Assembly: GCF_003086295.3 (NCBI RefSeq)
Contig: NC_092048.1
Location: 70,288,841 to 70,352,840 of the forward strand
Source: Arachis hypogaea
Lineage: Eukaryota; Streptophyta; Magnoliopsida; Fabales; Fabaceae
Direction: 5' to 3'
DNA: 64,000 bases
Shown piece after piece: positions 44,469 to 56,332 of the stretch (position 1 is the first letter of the stretch; every line of letters starts with the position of its first letter). The notes beneath the pieces are model-generated. The model searched no databases. It worked only from the letters and a program-made list of their open reading frames with translations, and was not told the origin of the DNA. A program made the translations under genes and the position numbers.

Positions 44469-46003
44469 TGGTGCACGAATTGTAAATCACACTTTTCACA
44501 ACTCGTACCACTAACCAGCAAGTGCACTGGGTCGTCCAAGTAATACCTTACGTGAGTAAGGGTCGAATCCCATGGAGATTGTTGGCTTGAAGCAATCTAT
44601 GGTTATTTTGTAATTCTTAGTCAGGATATCAATTATAATTATCAGTTTGGATTGCAAAAAATAAAAGAGCATGAATTAAATACTTGTTATGCAGTAATGG
44701 AGAAGATGTTGGAGTTTTGGAGATGCTTTGTCTTCTGAATCTCTGCTTTCTCCCTGCCTTCTTCTTCACGCACGCAAGGTTCCTCCTATGGCAAGCTGTG
44801 TGTTGGTGGATCACCGTTGTCAATGGCTACCATCTGTCCTCTCAGTGAAAATGGTCCAGGTGCGCTGTCACCGCACGGCTAATCATCTGTCGGTTTTCAC
44901 TCATGCTGGAATAGGATCCATTGATCCTTTTGCGTCTGTCACTACGCCCAACCCTTGTGAGTTTGAAGCTCATCACAGTCATTCAATCCCTGAATCCTAC
45001 TCGGAATACCACAGACAAGGTTTAGACTTTCCAGATTCTCAAGAGTGCTGCCAATGGATTCTAGCTTATACCACGAAGATTCTGATTAAGGAATCCAAGA
45101 GATACTCATTCAATCAAAGGTATAACGGAGGTGGTTGTCAGGCACACGTTCATAGGTTGATAATGGTGATGAGTGTCACGGATCATCACATCCATCATAT
45201 TGAAGTGCAAATGAACATCTTAGATAGAAACAAGCGTGTTTGAATAGAAAACAGAAATAATTGCATTAATTCATCGAGATACAGCAGAGCTCCTCACCCT
45301 CAACAATGGAGTTTAGAGACTCATTCCATCAAAGAGTACAAAGTTCAGATCTAAAAGTGTCATGAGGTACAAAATAAATCTCTAAAAGTTGTTTAAATAC
45401 TAAACTAGTAACCTAGGTTTACAGAAAATGAGTAAACTAAGATAGATAGTGCAGAAATCCACTTCTGGGGCCCACTTGGTGTGTGCTGGGGCTGAAACTT
45501 GAGCTTTACATGTGCCTAGGCTGTTTCCAGAGTTAAACGCCAGGTTGTAACCTATTTCTGGCGTTTAACTCTAACTTGTAACCTGTTTCAGGCGTTTAAC
45601 GCCAGAATGCAACATGGAACTGGCATTGAACTCCAGTTGTTTATCCTTGAGCAAAGTATGAACTATTATATATTGCTGGAAAGACCTGGATGTCTACTTT
45701 CCAACGCAATTGAGAGTGCACCATTTGAACTTTTGTAGCTCCAGAAAATCCATTTCGAGTGCAGGGAGCTCAGAATCCAACAACATCTGCAGTCCTTTTT
45801 CAGCCCGAATCAGATTTTTGCTCAGCTCCCTCAATTTCAGCCAGAAAATACCTGAAATCACAGAAAAACACACAAACTCATAGTAAAGTCCAGAAATATG
45901 AATTTTGCCTAGAAACTAATAAAAATATACTAAAAACTAACTAAAACATGCTAAAAACTACCTAAAAACAATGCCAAAAAGCGTATAAATTATCCGCTCA
46001 TCA
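44469..46003 (-). repeat. A3 5' LTR
   Basis: 1535 bp, uninterrupted; gives the pre-insertion sequence for B2 (GAGCTCCTCACCC at about 45287). Antisense frame 44728-45243 (171 codons) is open. Confidence 0.95.
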
Positions 46004-46008
46004 TGCCT

Positions 46009-47603
46009 GCAGAAGCTCAAGAACTCATTGACATGGTTGCAAATAACCAGTTCATGTACACTTCTGAAAGGAATCCTGTGAGTAATGGAACGCCTCAGAG
46101 GAAGGGAGTTCTTGAAATTGATGCTCTGAATGCCATATTGGCTCAGAACAAAATATTGACTCAGCAAGTCAATCTGATTTCTCAGAGTCTGAATGGATTG
46201 CAAGCTGCATCCAACAGTACTCAAGAGGCATCTTCTGAAGAAGAAGCTTATGATCCTGAGAACCCTGTAATAGCAGAGGTGAATTACATGGGGGAACCCT
46301 ATGGGAATACCTATAATCCCTCATGGAGAAATCATCCAAATTTCTCATGGAAGGATCAACAAAAGCCTCAACAAGGCTTTAATAATGGTGGAAGAAACAG
46401 GTTTAGCAATAGCAAGCCTTTTCCATCATCCACTCAGCAACAGATAGAGAATTCTAAGCAGAATCCATCTAGCTTAGCAAATTTAGTCTCTGATCTATCT
46501 AAGGCCACTTTAAGTTTCATGAATGAAACAAGGTCCTCCATTAGAAATTTGGAGGCACAAGTGGGCCAGCTGAGTAAAAGGGTCACTGAAACCCCTCTTA
46601 GTACTCTCCCAAGCAATACAGAAGAGAATCCAAAAAGAGAGTGTAAGGCCATTACCTTACTTAGCATGGCCAAACCCAAAGAGGAGGAGGAGGACGTGAA
46701 TCCTAGTGAGGAAGACCTCCTGGGACGCTCAGTGACCAATAAAGAGTTTCCCTTTGAGGAACCAAAGGAATCTGAGGCTCATCTAGAGACCATAGAGATT
46801 TCATTGAACCTCCTTCTGCCCTTCATGAGCTCTGATGAGTATTCTTCCTCTGAAGAGGATGAAGACATTACTGAAGAGCAAGTTGCTAAATACCTTGGTG
46901 CAATCATGAAGCTGAATGCCAAGCTATTTGGTAATGAGACTTGGGAAGATGAACCTCCCTTTCTCACCAATGAACTAACTGCATTGGATAGGCAGAAATT
47001 ACCTCAAAAGAAACAGGATCCTGGTAAATTCCTAATTCCCTGTAACATAGGCACCATGACCTTTGAGAAGGCTCTGTGTGACCTGGGATCAGAAATAAAC
47101 TTAATGCCACTCTCTGTAATGGAGAAACTTGGGATCTTTGAGGTACAAGCTGCCAGAATCTCTTTAGAGATGGCAGACAACTCAAGAAACAGGCTTATGG
47201 ACAAGTAGAGGACGTGTTAGTAAAGGCTGAAAGCCTTTACATCCCTACTGATTTCATAATCCTAGATACTGGGAAGGAGGAGGATGAATCCATCATCCTT
47301 GGAAGACCCTTCCTAGCCACAGCAAGAGCTGTGATTGATGTGGACAGAGGAGAGTTGGTCCTCCAACTAAATGAGGGCAACCTTGTGTTTAAAACTCAAG
47401 GATCTCCTTCTGTAACCATGGAGAGTAAGCATGAAAAGCTTCTCTCACTGCAGAGTCAACCAAAGCCCCCACAGTCAAACTCTAAGTTTGGTGTTGGGAG
47501 GCCACAACCAAACTCTAAGTTTGGTGTTGAACCCCCACATTCAAACTCTAAGTTTGATGTTGGGAGGTCCAACAATGCTCTGAATATTTGTGAGGCTCCA
47601 TGA
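46009..47603 (+). pseudogene. A2 gag 3' part and protease, ending without pol
   Basis: Continues gag from 27385 (AEAQELIDMVANNQ). Asn/Gln/Ser-rich linker, an acidic stretch, then protease: ALCDLGSEINLMPLSVMEKL (the usual DLGA is DLGS). A 1-base loss near 47182 shifts the frame, producing a stop at 47206-47208; the next frame carries IILGRPFLATARAVIDVDRG. The tail has three repeats around NSKFGV (47474-47575) and ends NALNICEAP at 47603. RT, RNase H and integrase are completely absent, so the protein is gag-protease only. Confidence 0.88.
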
Positions 47604-47641
47604 GAGCTCACTGTCAAGCTATTGACATTAAAGAAGCGCTT

Positions 47642-47659
47642 GTTGGGAGGCAACTCAAT
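47642..47659 (+). promoter_or_regulatory. A2 post-ORF1 hairpin (AGGCAA loop)
   Basis: GTTGGG-AGGCAA-CTCAAT, 38 nt after the stop. All six pairs form, two as G-U; the stem differs from A1 (GCTGGG) at both arms. Confidence 0.78.
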
Positions 47660-47797
47660 ATTATTTAATTATATCTATTTTATTGTTATTTTCTTTTTTT
47701 AGGTTGATGATCATGTGGAGTCACAAAAACTACTGAAAAATCAAAAACAGAATGAAAAAATAGCTTTAAAAACAACTCACCCTGGAGGAAGAACTTA

Positions 47798-48001
47798 CTG
47801 GCTTTTAAACGCCAGTAAGAAGCATCAAACTGGCGTTTAATGCCAGAAAGAAGCATCAAGCTGGCGTTAAACACCAGAAACAAGCACCAAACTGGCGTTT
47901 AACGCCAGAACAGAGCATGGAAGTGGCGTTAAACGCCAGAAAAATGCTACTTTTGGGCGTTTAACGCCAAAAACAGGTAGCAAGCTGGCGTTAAACGCCA
48001 G
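47798..48001 (+). repeat. CTGGCGTTTAACGCCAG palindrome array (A2 spacer)
   Basis: Seven or so units, with spacer words AAGAAGCATCAAA and GAAACAAGC. 48002-48424, downstream, is C/T-rich with no gene. Confidence 0.9.
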
Positions 48002-48424
48002 TATTGCATACTAAAGGCATTTTACACGCCTAATTGGAGCAGGGATGTTAAGTCCTTGACCCCACAGGATCTGTGGACCCCACAGGATCCCCACATTTTC
48101 TTTTCTCTTCCTCATACCTTTTCATAACTCTCTTCCATAAATACCCTTCACCAATCACCTCAATCACTCTTCCCCATCACCTCTTCACCACTCACATCCA
48201 TCCTCTCTTCCCCAAAAACCCCACCTACCTCCAAAATTCAAACTCTTTTCCCTCCCAAACCCAACCCTAATGGCCGAACCCTAAACCTCTTCCCACTCCT
48301 ATATAAACCCTTCATTCCTTCTCCATTTTCACACAACACAACCCTTTCTTCTCCCCATTGGCCGAATACACACTTCTCTCCCTCTCCTCTATTTTTCTTC
48401 TTCTTCTCCTTCTTTCTTTCTTCT

Positions 48425-48462
48425 TTTGCTCGGGGACGAGCAAACATTTTAAGTTTGGTGTG
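48425..48462 (+). promoter_or_regulatory. A2 internal RGGA hairpin with TAAGTTTGGTGT motif
   Basis: TTTGCTCG-GGGA-CGAGCAAA (8-bp stem), then TTTTAAGTTTGGTGTGG. Versus A1 (TTTGCTTG/CAAGCAAA), a U-A pair became C-G on both sides. Confidence 0.8.
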
Positions 48463-48498
48463 GTAAAAGCATAGCTTTTTGTTTTTCCATAACCATTA

Positions 48499-49506
48499 AT
48501 GGCACCTAAGGCCAGAGAAACCTCAAGAAAGAGGAAAGGGAAGGCAATTGCTTCCACCTCTGAGTCATGGGAGATGGAGAGATTCATCTGAAAAGTCCAT
48601 CAAGACCACTTCTATGAATTTCTGGCCAAGAAGAAAGTGATCCCTAAGGTTCCTTTCAAGCTCAAAAAGAATGAGTATCCGGAGATCCGACATGAGATCT
48701 GAAGAAGAGGTTGGGAAGTTCTCACCAACCCCATTCAACAAGTCGGGATCTTAATGGTTCAAGAGTTCTATGCAAACACATGGATCACTAGGAACCATGA
48801 TCAAAGTGTGAACCCAAATCCAAAGCATTGGCTTACCATGGTTCAGGGAAAATACTTAGATTTCAGTCCGGAAAATGTAAGGCTGGTGTTCAACTTGCCA
48901 ATGATGGAAGAAAACGCACGCCCCTATACTAGAAGGGTCAACTTTGATCAAAGGTTAGACCAAGTCCTCATGGACATATGTGTGGAAGGAGCTTAATGGA
49001 AAGTTGACTCAAGAGGCAAGCCGGTTCAATTGAGAAGACTGGACCTTAAGCCTGTAGCTAGAGGATGGTTGGAGTTCATTCAATGCTCAATCATTCCTAC
49101 TAGCAACCGGTCTGAAGTTACTATAGACCAGGCCATCATGATCCATAGTATCATGATGGGGGAGGAAGTGGAAGTTCATGAGATTATACCTCAAGAACTC
49201 TACAAGGTGGCTGACAAGTCCTTCACTTTGGCAAGGTTAGCCTTTCCTCACCTCATTTGTCACCTCTGCAATTCGGCTGGAATTGACATAGAGGGAGACA
49301 TCCTCATTGAAGAGTACAAGCCCATCATTAAAAAAAGGATGGAGCAAACAAGAGATCATGGACCTCAACAAGAGCATGAGAAAATTCCTCACCAGGAAAT
49401 CCCTGAGATGCCTCAAGGGATGCACTTCCCTCCACAAAACTATTGGGAGCAAATCAACACATTCCTAGGAGAATTAAGCTCCAACATGGGACAACTAAGG
49501 ATGTAG
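48499..49506 (+). pseudogene. A2 ORF2, PF20167-like
   Basis: Starts MAPKARETSRKRKGK. Contains EYPEIRHEI, VQEFYANTW, LKPVARGWLEFIQCS and the signature IIPTSNRSEVTIDQAIMIH, clearly the same protein as A1 ORF2. Four in-frame stops: TGA at about 48588 and 48700 (both from CGA), TAA 48994-48996 and TAG 49504-49506. The coding trace fades soon after 49506. No membrane segment or signal peptide seen. Confidence 0.83.
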
Positions 49507-50770
49507 AACCAAGAGCACTCCACATCCTCCATGAGATTAGAGAAGATCAAAGAGCTATGAGGGAGGAGCAACAAAGATAAGGAAGAGACAGAGGAGCTCA
49601 AGAGCACCATTAGTTCTTCAAGAAGAGGAAGACGCCACCCTCACTAAGGTGGACCCGTTCCTTAATCTCCTTGTTCTTATTTTCCTGTTTTTCGTTTACT
49701 ATGCCTTATGTTTTATTTATGTTTGTGTCTTTACTATATGATCATTAGTGTTTAAGTGTCTATGTCTTAAAGCTATGAATATCCTATGAATCCATCACCT
49801 CTCTTAAATGAAAATTGTTTTAATTACAAAAGAACAAGAAGTACATGGTTTCAAATCATCCTTGAAACTAGTTTAATTATTTTGATGTGGTGATAATACT
49901 TTTTGTTTTCTGAATGAATGCTTGAACAGTGCATATGTCTTTTGAAATTGTGGTTTATGAATGTTAAATATGTTGGCTCTTGAAAGAATGATGAAAAGGA
50001 GAAATGTTATTGATAATCTGAAAAATCATAAAAATTGATTCTTGAAGCAAGGAAAAGAAGTGAATAGAGAAGAGCTTGCAAAAAAAAAAAAGAAAAAAAT
50101 GGCAAAAAAAAACAGAAAGAAAAAGAAAAAGCAAGCAAAAAAAGCCAAGAGCTCTTTAAACCAAAAGGCAAGAGCAAAAAGCCAGTAACCCTTTAAACCA
50201 AAAGGCAAGGGTAATAAAAAGGATCCAAGGCTTTGAGCATCAGTGGATAGGAGGGCCTAAAGGAATAAAATCCTGGCCTAAGCGGCTAAACCAAGCTGTC
50301 CCTAACCATGTGCCTATGGCGTGAAGGTGTCAAGTGAAAACTTGAGACTGAGCGGTTAAAGTCATGGTCCAAAGCAAAAGAAGAGTGTGCTTAAGAACCC
50401 TGGACACCTCTAATTGGGGACTTTAGCAAAGCTGAGTCACAATCTGAAAAGGTTCACCCAGTTATGTGTCTGTGGCATTTATGTATCCGGTGGTAATACT
50501 GGAAAACAAAGTGCTTAGGGCCACGGCCAAGACTCATAAAGTAGCTGTGTTCAAGAATCAACATACTGAACTAGGAGAATCAATAACACTATCTAAATTC
50601 TAAGTTCCTATAGATGCCGATCATTCTGAACTTCAAGGGATAAAATGAGATGCCAAAACTATTCAAGAGGCAAAAAGCTACTAGTCCCGCTCATCTTATT
50701 GGAGCTAAGTTTCATTGATATTTTGGAATTTATAGTATATTCTCTTCTTTTTATCCTACTTGATTTTCAG
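49507..50770 (+). other. A2 3' untranslated region
   Basis: No gene. Shares the A1 block GGATCCAAGGCTTTGAGCAT (50220) and a purine-rich run near 50080-50135. Confidence 0.75.
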
Positions 50771-50808
50771 TTGCTTGGGGACAAGCAAAAAATTTAAGTT
50801 TGGTGTTG
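50771..50808 (+). promoter_or_regulatory. A2 3' RGGA hairpin and plus-strand primer region
   Basis: TTGCTTG-GGGA-CAAGCAA (50771-50788), then AATTTAAGTTTGGTGTTG abutting the LTR. Confidence 0.77.
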
Positions 50809-52449
50809 TGATGAGCGGATAATTTATACGCTTTTTGGCATTATTTTTACATAGTTTTCAGTATGATTTGATTAGTTTCTAGTATATTTTTATTAGTTTT
50901 TAAATAAAAATTACATTTCTGGACTTTACTATGAGTTTGTGTATTTTTCTGTGATTTCAGGTAATTTCTGGCTGAAATTGAGGGACTTGAGCAAAAATCA
51001 GATTCAGAGGTTGAAGAAGGACTGCAGATGCTGTTGGATTCTGACATCCCTGCACTCAAAGTGGATTTTATGGAGCTACAAGAGTTCAAATGGCACACTC
51101 TCAATTGCTTTAAAAAGTATACATCTAGGGCTTTCCAGAAATATATAATAGTCCATACTTTGCCCGAGTTTAGACGATGCAAACTGGCGTTCAACGCCAG
51201 CTTTCTGCCCTATTCTGGAGTTAAACGCCAGAAACAGGTTGCAAAGCAGAGTTAAACTCCAGAAATAGGTTACAAACTGGCGTTTAACTCCAAGGAAGAC
51301 CTCTACACGTGAAAGCTTTAATGCTCAGCCCAAGCACACACCAAGTGGGCCCGGAAGTGGATTTCTGCATCATTTACTCATTTACTAGTTTAGTATAAAT
51401 AGAACTTTTTACTATTGTATTTAGAATCTTTTGATCAATTTTAGATCTCTAGACCTCCATGGGAGGCTGGCCACTCGGCCATGTCTACCCTATTGTCACT
51501 TATGTATTTTCAACGGTAGAGTTTCTACACACCATAGATTAAGGTGTGGAGCTCTGCTGTTCCTCATGAATTAATGCAAAGTATTACTATTTTTCTATTC
51601 AATTCAAGCCTATTTCTTATCTAAGATATTCATTCGCACACAAGAACATGATGAATGTGATGATTATGTGACGCTCATCATCATTCTCACTTATGAACGC
51701 GTGCCTGACAAACACTTCCGTTCTACATGCAAACAAGCTTGAATGTGTATATCTTAGCCTCCTGATCGTGAGATCAGAGTCTTCGTGGTATAGGCTAGAA
51801 CTATTGGCAGCCATTCTTGAGGTCCGAAAAGTCTAAACCTTGTCTGTGGTATTCCGAGTAAGATATGGGAAGGGATGGCTGTGACGAGCTTCAAACTCGC
51901 GAGTGCTGGGCGTAGTGACAGACGCAAAAGGATTCCTGAATCCTATTCCAGTATGATCGAGAACTGACAGATGAATAGTCGTGCGGTGACAGCGCATCTT
52001 GGACCATTTTCACTGAGAGGATGGGAAGTAGCCATTGACAACGGTGATGCCCTACACAAAGCTAGCCATAGAAAGGAGTGGGAATGATTGGATGAAAACA
52101 GCAGGAAAGCAGAGGTTCAGGAGGACCGAAAGCATCTCTATACGCTTATCTGAAATTTTCACCAATGACTTACATAAGTATCTTTATCCCATTTTATGTT
52201 TTATTTATCTTTTAATTATTAAAACTCTATAACCATTTGAATCCGCCTGACTAAGATTTACAAGGTGACCATAGCTTGCTTCAAGCCGACAATCTCTGTG
52301 GGATCGACCCTTACTCACGTAAGGTTTATTACTTGGACGACCCAGTGCACTTGCTGGTTAGTTGTGCGAAGTTGTGACAAAGTGTGTGAATTACGTTCCG
52401 AGCACCAAGTTTTTGGCGCTGTTGTTAAGGATCACAATTTCGTGCACCA
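50809..52449 (+). repeat. A2 3' LTR
   Basis: 1641 bp; TATA box GTATAAATAG at 51393; old end at 52400-52407 and relic primer site at 52414-52431; current end GTGCACCA at 52449, then ACTGT. Confidence 0.92.
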
Positions 52450-52454
52450 ACTGT

Positions 52455-53261
52455 CTATTCCAATAATGAATGATTCATTCCATAGCAAGCTATAAATGAT
52501 TAACGCCACGCTAATGGTCATTAATCTCCTGTGCTTCACATCAAATTCCACACTTATGGTCATTCAATCTGAACAAAGGTGAAGCTCTAGCAATTCAATC
52601 TCTGGTGATCCTACTCAAAATGCCACAGACAAGGTCAGATCTTCTGGATCGGAGAATGAAGCTTTATGATTCTAGCTTATACCACAAAGGCCCTAATCGC
52701 CTCAGGCTCAGCTCAACAGATGTTTCCATGTCTCCAACGAACGTGTAGATTTGCCCTCTAAGATATGTATAATCAAGCTTGTAGTTCAATGCTATCCCTC
52801 TCGAGACTTGCAAGAACTCATGTAGAACAAGGGGTTATATGCTTGTTCGACCCCAGATTCATAAGGATTGAAGAATAAAGATACATCTTAGAATGAAATC
52901 AAACACATATTGAAATAAAAACAGTAATGTTATTAATCCATGAGAATTAGCAGAGCTCATAACCTTAACCTAGGAGGTTTAGTGACTCATACTTTTCAGA
53001 AAACGAAAGTAATAGAAAACGACGAGGCAGAAGATCCTAAACATGGGTGATCTTCTCCTATATATACTAATCTAATAATGAAAAATACAGAAATATGATA
53101 GACAAGGCTAAAGGTACGAAAATCCACTTCTCGGGCCTTCTTGGTAAGTGTTTGGGCTGAGTTTGGGGTGAATCCACGTCCTTGTTCTCCTCTTGGGGTG
53201 TTGGATGCCGAGTTTGCTCCTTCTTGGGCATCTAACGCCAAAGGCGCATAGCGACTCATCA
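52455..53261 (-). repeat. LTR D, fragment 3
   Basis: Continues from 23176; aligns with F from about 62060 (GATTCATTCCATGGCAAGC). TATA-like TATATATA at 53049-53056 (minus strand). Taken to end at ACTCATCA (53261), but no flanking duplication supports that end and the LTR may be truncated. Confidence 0.65.
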
Positions 53262-53599
53262 ATCTCAGTATATAACAGCATATAATAATAATAGTTCATA
53301 AGTTCATTTATCTTTTTCCAAGTTCCAAGTTCATCTCAGCCATCATCAATTCTCAAGTTCTCAATTTCATCACGAATATAGTGCTCTGCCAATTTACACA
53401 GCTAGTCCATCCACGTTACTTTAGAAACTTAAGTCTCGGTCTTTTAAACTCATAATAGAATTACCTAATCTTAAGTCATTTAACTCATCCTCAATATCCT
53501 CAAGGCCTAATCACTATGTGTATGTCTTAAATATAATTTAAAGAAGTTTAGAAAGCTAGGAGAACCTTTAAAAATGAAGAAAAAAAAGTTTTCAGCAAA
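53262..53599. other. Unassigned sequence between LTR D and E2
   Basis: 338 bp, no ORF, no match to other parts of the window that I can see, no primer site or polypurine tract at the D border. Confidence 0.5.
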
Positions 53600-54138
53600 A
53601 CAGGAGCCTCGCGTATAGAGTAGTTAGTTGATTTGGTTTCTGCTAACTCTAAGTCCTCCATTAATAGAATTGAATAGGACTTGTGGATTGAAATCAATTA
53701 TGCCTATTTGACTTACCCTCGATGTTAGGGTTGACTAAGTAGGATTAACTCTTCATAATCATCATATGATTGTGGTCAATGGCTAGGATAGGTAATCTTG
53801 ACTCTCAATCCTTGCCAAGAGGTTTCTAGCACTTGAATTTTCCTTTCCTTGCTTTATTTGTTTTGAATTTTAATTCCTTGCATGCTTGTTTCATTTCTTG
53901 CTATTTACATTTCTTGCATATTGTCATCAAACCTCACTCCCCATAGCCAATAATTGAGTACTCAATTGCAATTCCTAGAGAAGACGACCTGGGAAATCGA
54001 ACTCCCGGTTTATGTTTGTTTTGAATTGTGACTATTATTTTATTTAAACTTTGATTGAGAGTTAATTGTTGATTTAGACTATGCTTGCAATGAAATTCTA
54101 TTTTGTAAAATTCCTGATCAACATTAATTCTTACATCA
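53600..54138 (+). repeat. E2 5' LTR, 3' portion
   Basis: From GTCAATGGCTAGGATAGGTA (53778) to TTACATCA it matches 59211-59576. The upstream part (53600-53770) is recognised by similarity to B LTR wording (TAGGGTTGACTAAGTAGGATT). Confidence 0.75.
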
Positions 54139-54144
54139 AGTTTT

Positions 54145-54162
54145 TGGCGCCGTTACCGGGGA
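54145..54162 (+). other. E2 primer binding site (tRNA-Asp type)
   Basis: TGGCGCCGTTACCGGGGA, one change from the perfect complement, 6 nt after the LTR. Confidence 0.9.
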
Positions 54163-54311
54163 GTTGCAATGTGTGCTATTTGTTGGCTATTGTAAATATG
54201 TTAATATGTAAATATTTTACTTCTTTTTGGTTGTTTGCTTGATTTTGTTAGTTATTAGGAGTTTGTTTTAGTTTTTCTTTTTAGCTTTTGCTTTTATTTC
54301 CTCTTTGCTCT

Positions 54312-55510
54312 ATGAATTCTCACCCTTTTGGCTTGGATTTTGGTTGTTATGATGTTATAGAAAGGGAGAACCTCAATGATGGAATGCATCATGAATTGTT
54401 GGATCAATTGAGTGAGGAGCCATATGCCTCTAAGCAACCCTCTTGGCAAGAACCTCCTCCATACTCTTGTAGCTACTATCCACCTCTTGATGCATACCAA
54501 TAGCAATCAAACCTTCAACACTATGATCAACCTTACCCACAAGCCACATCACACTATTACCAAACGTCTCCACATGAGCCTAACCTATACTCACCATACC
54601 ATCAACCTTATGTGCCTCATGAACAACCTTATGAACCACACTTAGAACTACCATAATTCCAACACCAATACCCCATACCACTTCAATACTCTCATCAATA
54701 TCAACCACCTTCAACATATGAGGACCCTCTCCCACATGATTGACCTCCTTTTTCCCCACAACATTCAACAGAGGAAGCATTCTAATTCTTCCTTTAAGAG
54801 CAAGAAGAGTACCAAAAGGAGAAAGACAACATCATGGCTACCTTAGCCAGAGCCGTATCCCATTTAGCCTCACTACACTCTTCCAACAATTCAAGCACTT
54901 CCATGGATGAAAGTAAAAAATCAACTTCAATTGAAGCTTGTAGAGCAGAAGAGAGCTTGGAACTACAAGGGAAAGAAGAGGAGTTGAAGCATGAGTTGCA
55001 AGTGGAGAAGGTTGAATTCAAGGAATTAGAAGAAGTGTTAAAGAATTTGAAGAGGTGGAAAGCATACAAGAAGAGAAAGAGGAATTGGAACCCACATTGC
55101 TAAAGCTATTTGAAGCCTCTTCTCCTAAGTCACTATCTCCTCCTTCATTTAAGTGGGTAACATCCTTAACCTTGAGCTTTATTCCACATGAATATAGTTT
55201 GATTGAAAATGATAGTCAACTTAGGAATCTTTGCGGATTGGGAAATAAAGGAAAATTAGGTATTGGTTGAAAACATGATCCGAGGTTTATAAAAGTTAGA
55301 TCTTTAAAATTTTGCTTGAATGGTTGGTGTAATTCCCATTTGGATGGACTGTTTGGATGCTTGAGTGAGAACTTTGAATGCTTGCCACCCAGATGGAATC
55401 ACATGAGTCAACAAGAAGATCGGGTGTGCAAGATTTGGGATCCCAGAGGCAATTAAAGAAGCAAACTTTGGTGGAGATTCAAGGAAGAATTCAAGCACAA
55501 AACACCATAG
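54312..55510 (+). pseudogene. E2 ORF1, function unknown
   Basis: Starts MNSHPFGLDFGC, like B2 (MNSHPSRFEFGS). Tyr/Pro/Gln/His-rich region to about 54760, then a Glu/Lys/Leu coiled coil (54834-55120), then the C-terminal block FKWVTSLTLSF...QLRNLCG and a KHKTP tail before TAG at 55508-55510. In-frame stops at 54501-54503 and several more up to about 54790, plus frame changes near 55100 and 55270. Same unknown protein family as in B1, B2 and E1. Confidence 0.78.
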
Positions 55511-55559
55511 CCAACACTCTCCCAATTGTCTAACTTAAAGACAATAAATAAAAGTGCTA

Positions 55560-55577
55560 GGTGGGAGACACCCCACC
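55560..55577 (+). promoter_or_regulatory. E2 post-ORF1 hairpin (AGACAC loop)
   Basis: GGTGGG-AGACAC-CCCACC, 49 nt after the stop, followed by ATGTTAAC; the GT donor seen in B1 and E1 is TT here. Confidence 0.78.
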
Positions 55578-55802
55578 ATGTTAACACCTTTCTAACCCTC
55601 TCTTTGCATATAGTTTTAATTCATTACATTTTTTTCTTCTAAATAGCTTATGTTTAGTTTAATTTCAAGCTTAGTTAGGTTAAATTTTAGTTTGGATATT
55701 GTAGTTGTGCAATGTTGGATGTTTTGGGGTTGGAACCCTTTTGTTGAGCTTAAGCTTGGTGCCTTAGAGCTCTAAAAAATTTTTGGAAAAAATAGAGCAA
55801 GT

Positions 55803-56332
55803 ACGTGCACACACACCTGTGCGTACGCACACGTACCCCAATTTCTGCATCCTGTGCGCACGCACCCCACTGTGCGTACGCACACTCCTTTGCACAACCC
55901 CTGTCCAGAGCGCTCGCACGCCTTGTGCGTGGGCGCTCCCTTTGTATTTTGCACACTGTGCGTGTGCACGGACATGTGTGCATACGCACAGATGTCGAAT
56001 TTTGACGTTTCATTTTCTTAAAAAAAAAATAGATAGCTTTCTGTGCGTGCACACAGTCTTGTGTGCACGCACACTCCTTGTCATCCCTTCTGTCTAGGGC
56101 GCTCGCACCAGTTGTGCGAGTGCACCCTACCCCTTTCCCACCTGTGCATATGCACCGCCTTATGCGCTTGCACAGCTCACCCTTTGTTAAAAAAAAAGTC
56201 TCTTTGTGTGCGCGCTGACACATGCATGCGTACGCATAAGTCAAGTTTCACCTTCTGCCTAGGGCGCTCGCACCCTCTTGTGCATGCGCACACTCCCATT
56301 TTACACCTTTTGTGCGTACGCACGCACAACTC
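55803..56332 (+). repeat. GTGCGTACGCAC palindrome array (E2 spacer)
   Basis: Perfect copies at about 55829, 55870 and 56309, plus many variants, some as GGGCGCTCGCAC. Same motif and position as in E1. Confidence 0.9.

Larger units (their letters stand above)
27386..46003 (-). mobile_element. A3: Ty3/gypsy retrotransposon without integrase, split by B2
   Basis: TGGTGCACG...CTCATCA on the plus strand with duplication TGCCT (27381-27385, 46004-46008). Minus order: 5' LTR, primer site, gag, protease, RT, RNase H, chimeric tail, hairpin, palindromes, deleted ORF2 with a tRNA-Cys piece, 3' module, 3' LTR (interrupted by B2). About 10.7 kb without B2. Confidence 0.94.
23177..52449 (+). mobile_element. 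A2: gag-protease-only LTR retrotransposon, split by A3
   Basis: LTRs at 23177-24829 and 50809-52449; target duplication ACTAT/ACTGT (one change). Without A3 it is about 10.6 kb. It has gag, protease, the post-ORF hairpin, a palindrome array, ORF2 and a 3' module, but no RT or integrase, so it could not move alone. It resides in LTR D. Confidence 0.9.

Noticed and set aside
23177..52449. Naming elements after published peanut families
   Set aside because: I believe relatives such as FIDEL-type elements exist, but I cannot compare sequences here, so neutral letters are used.
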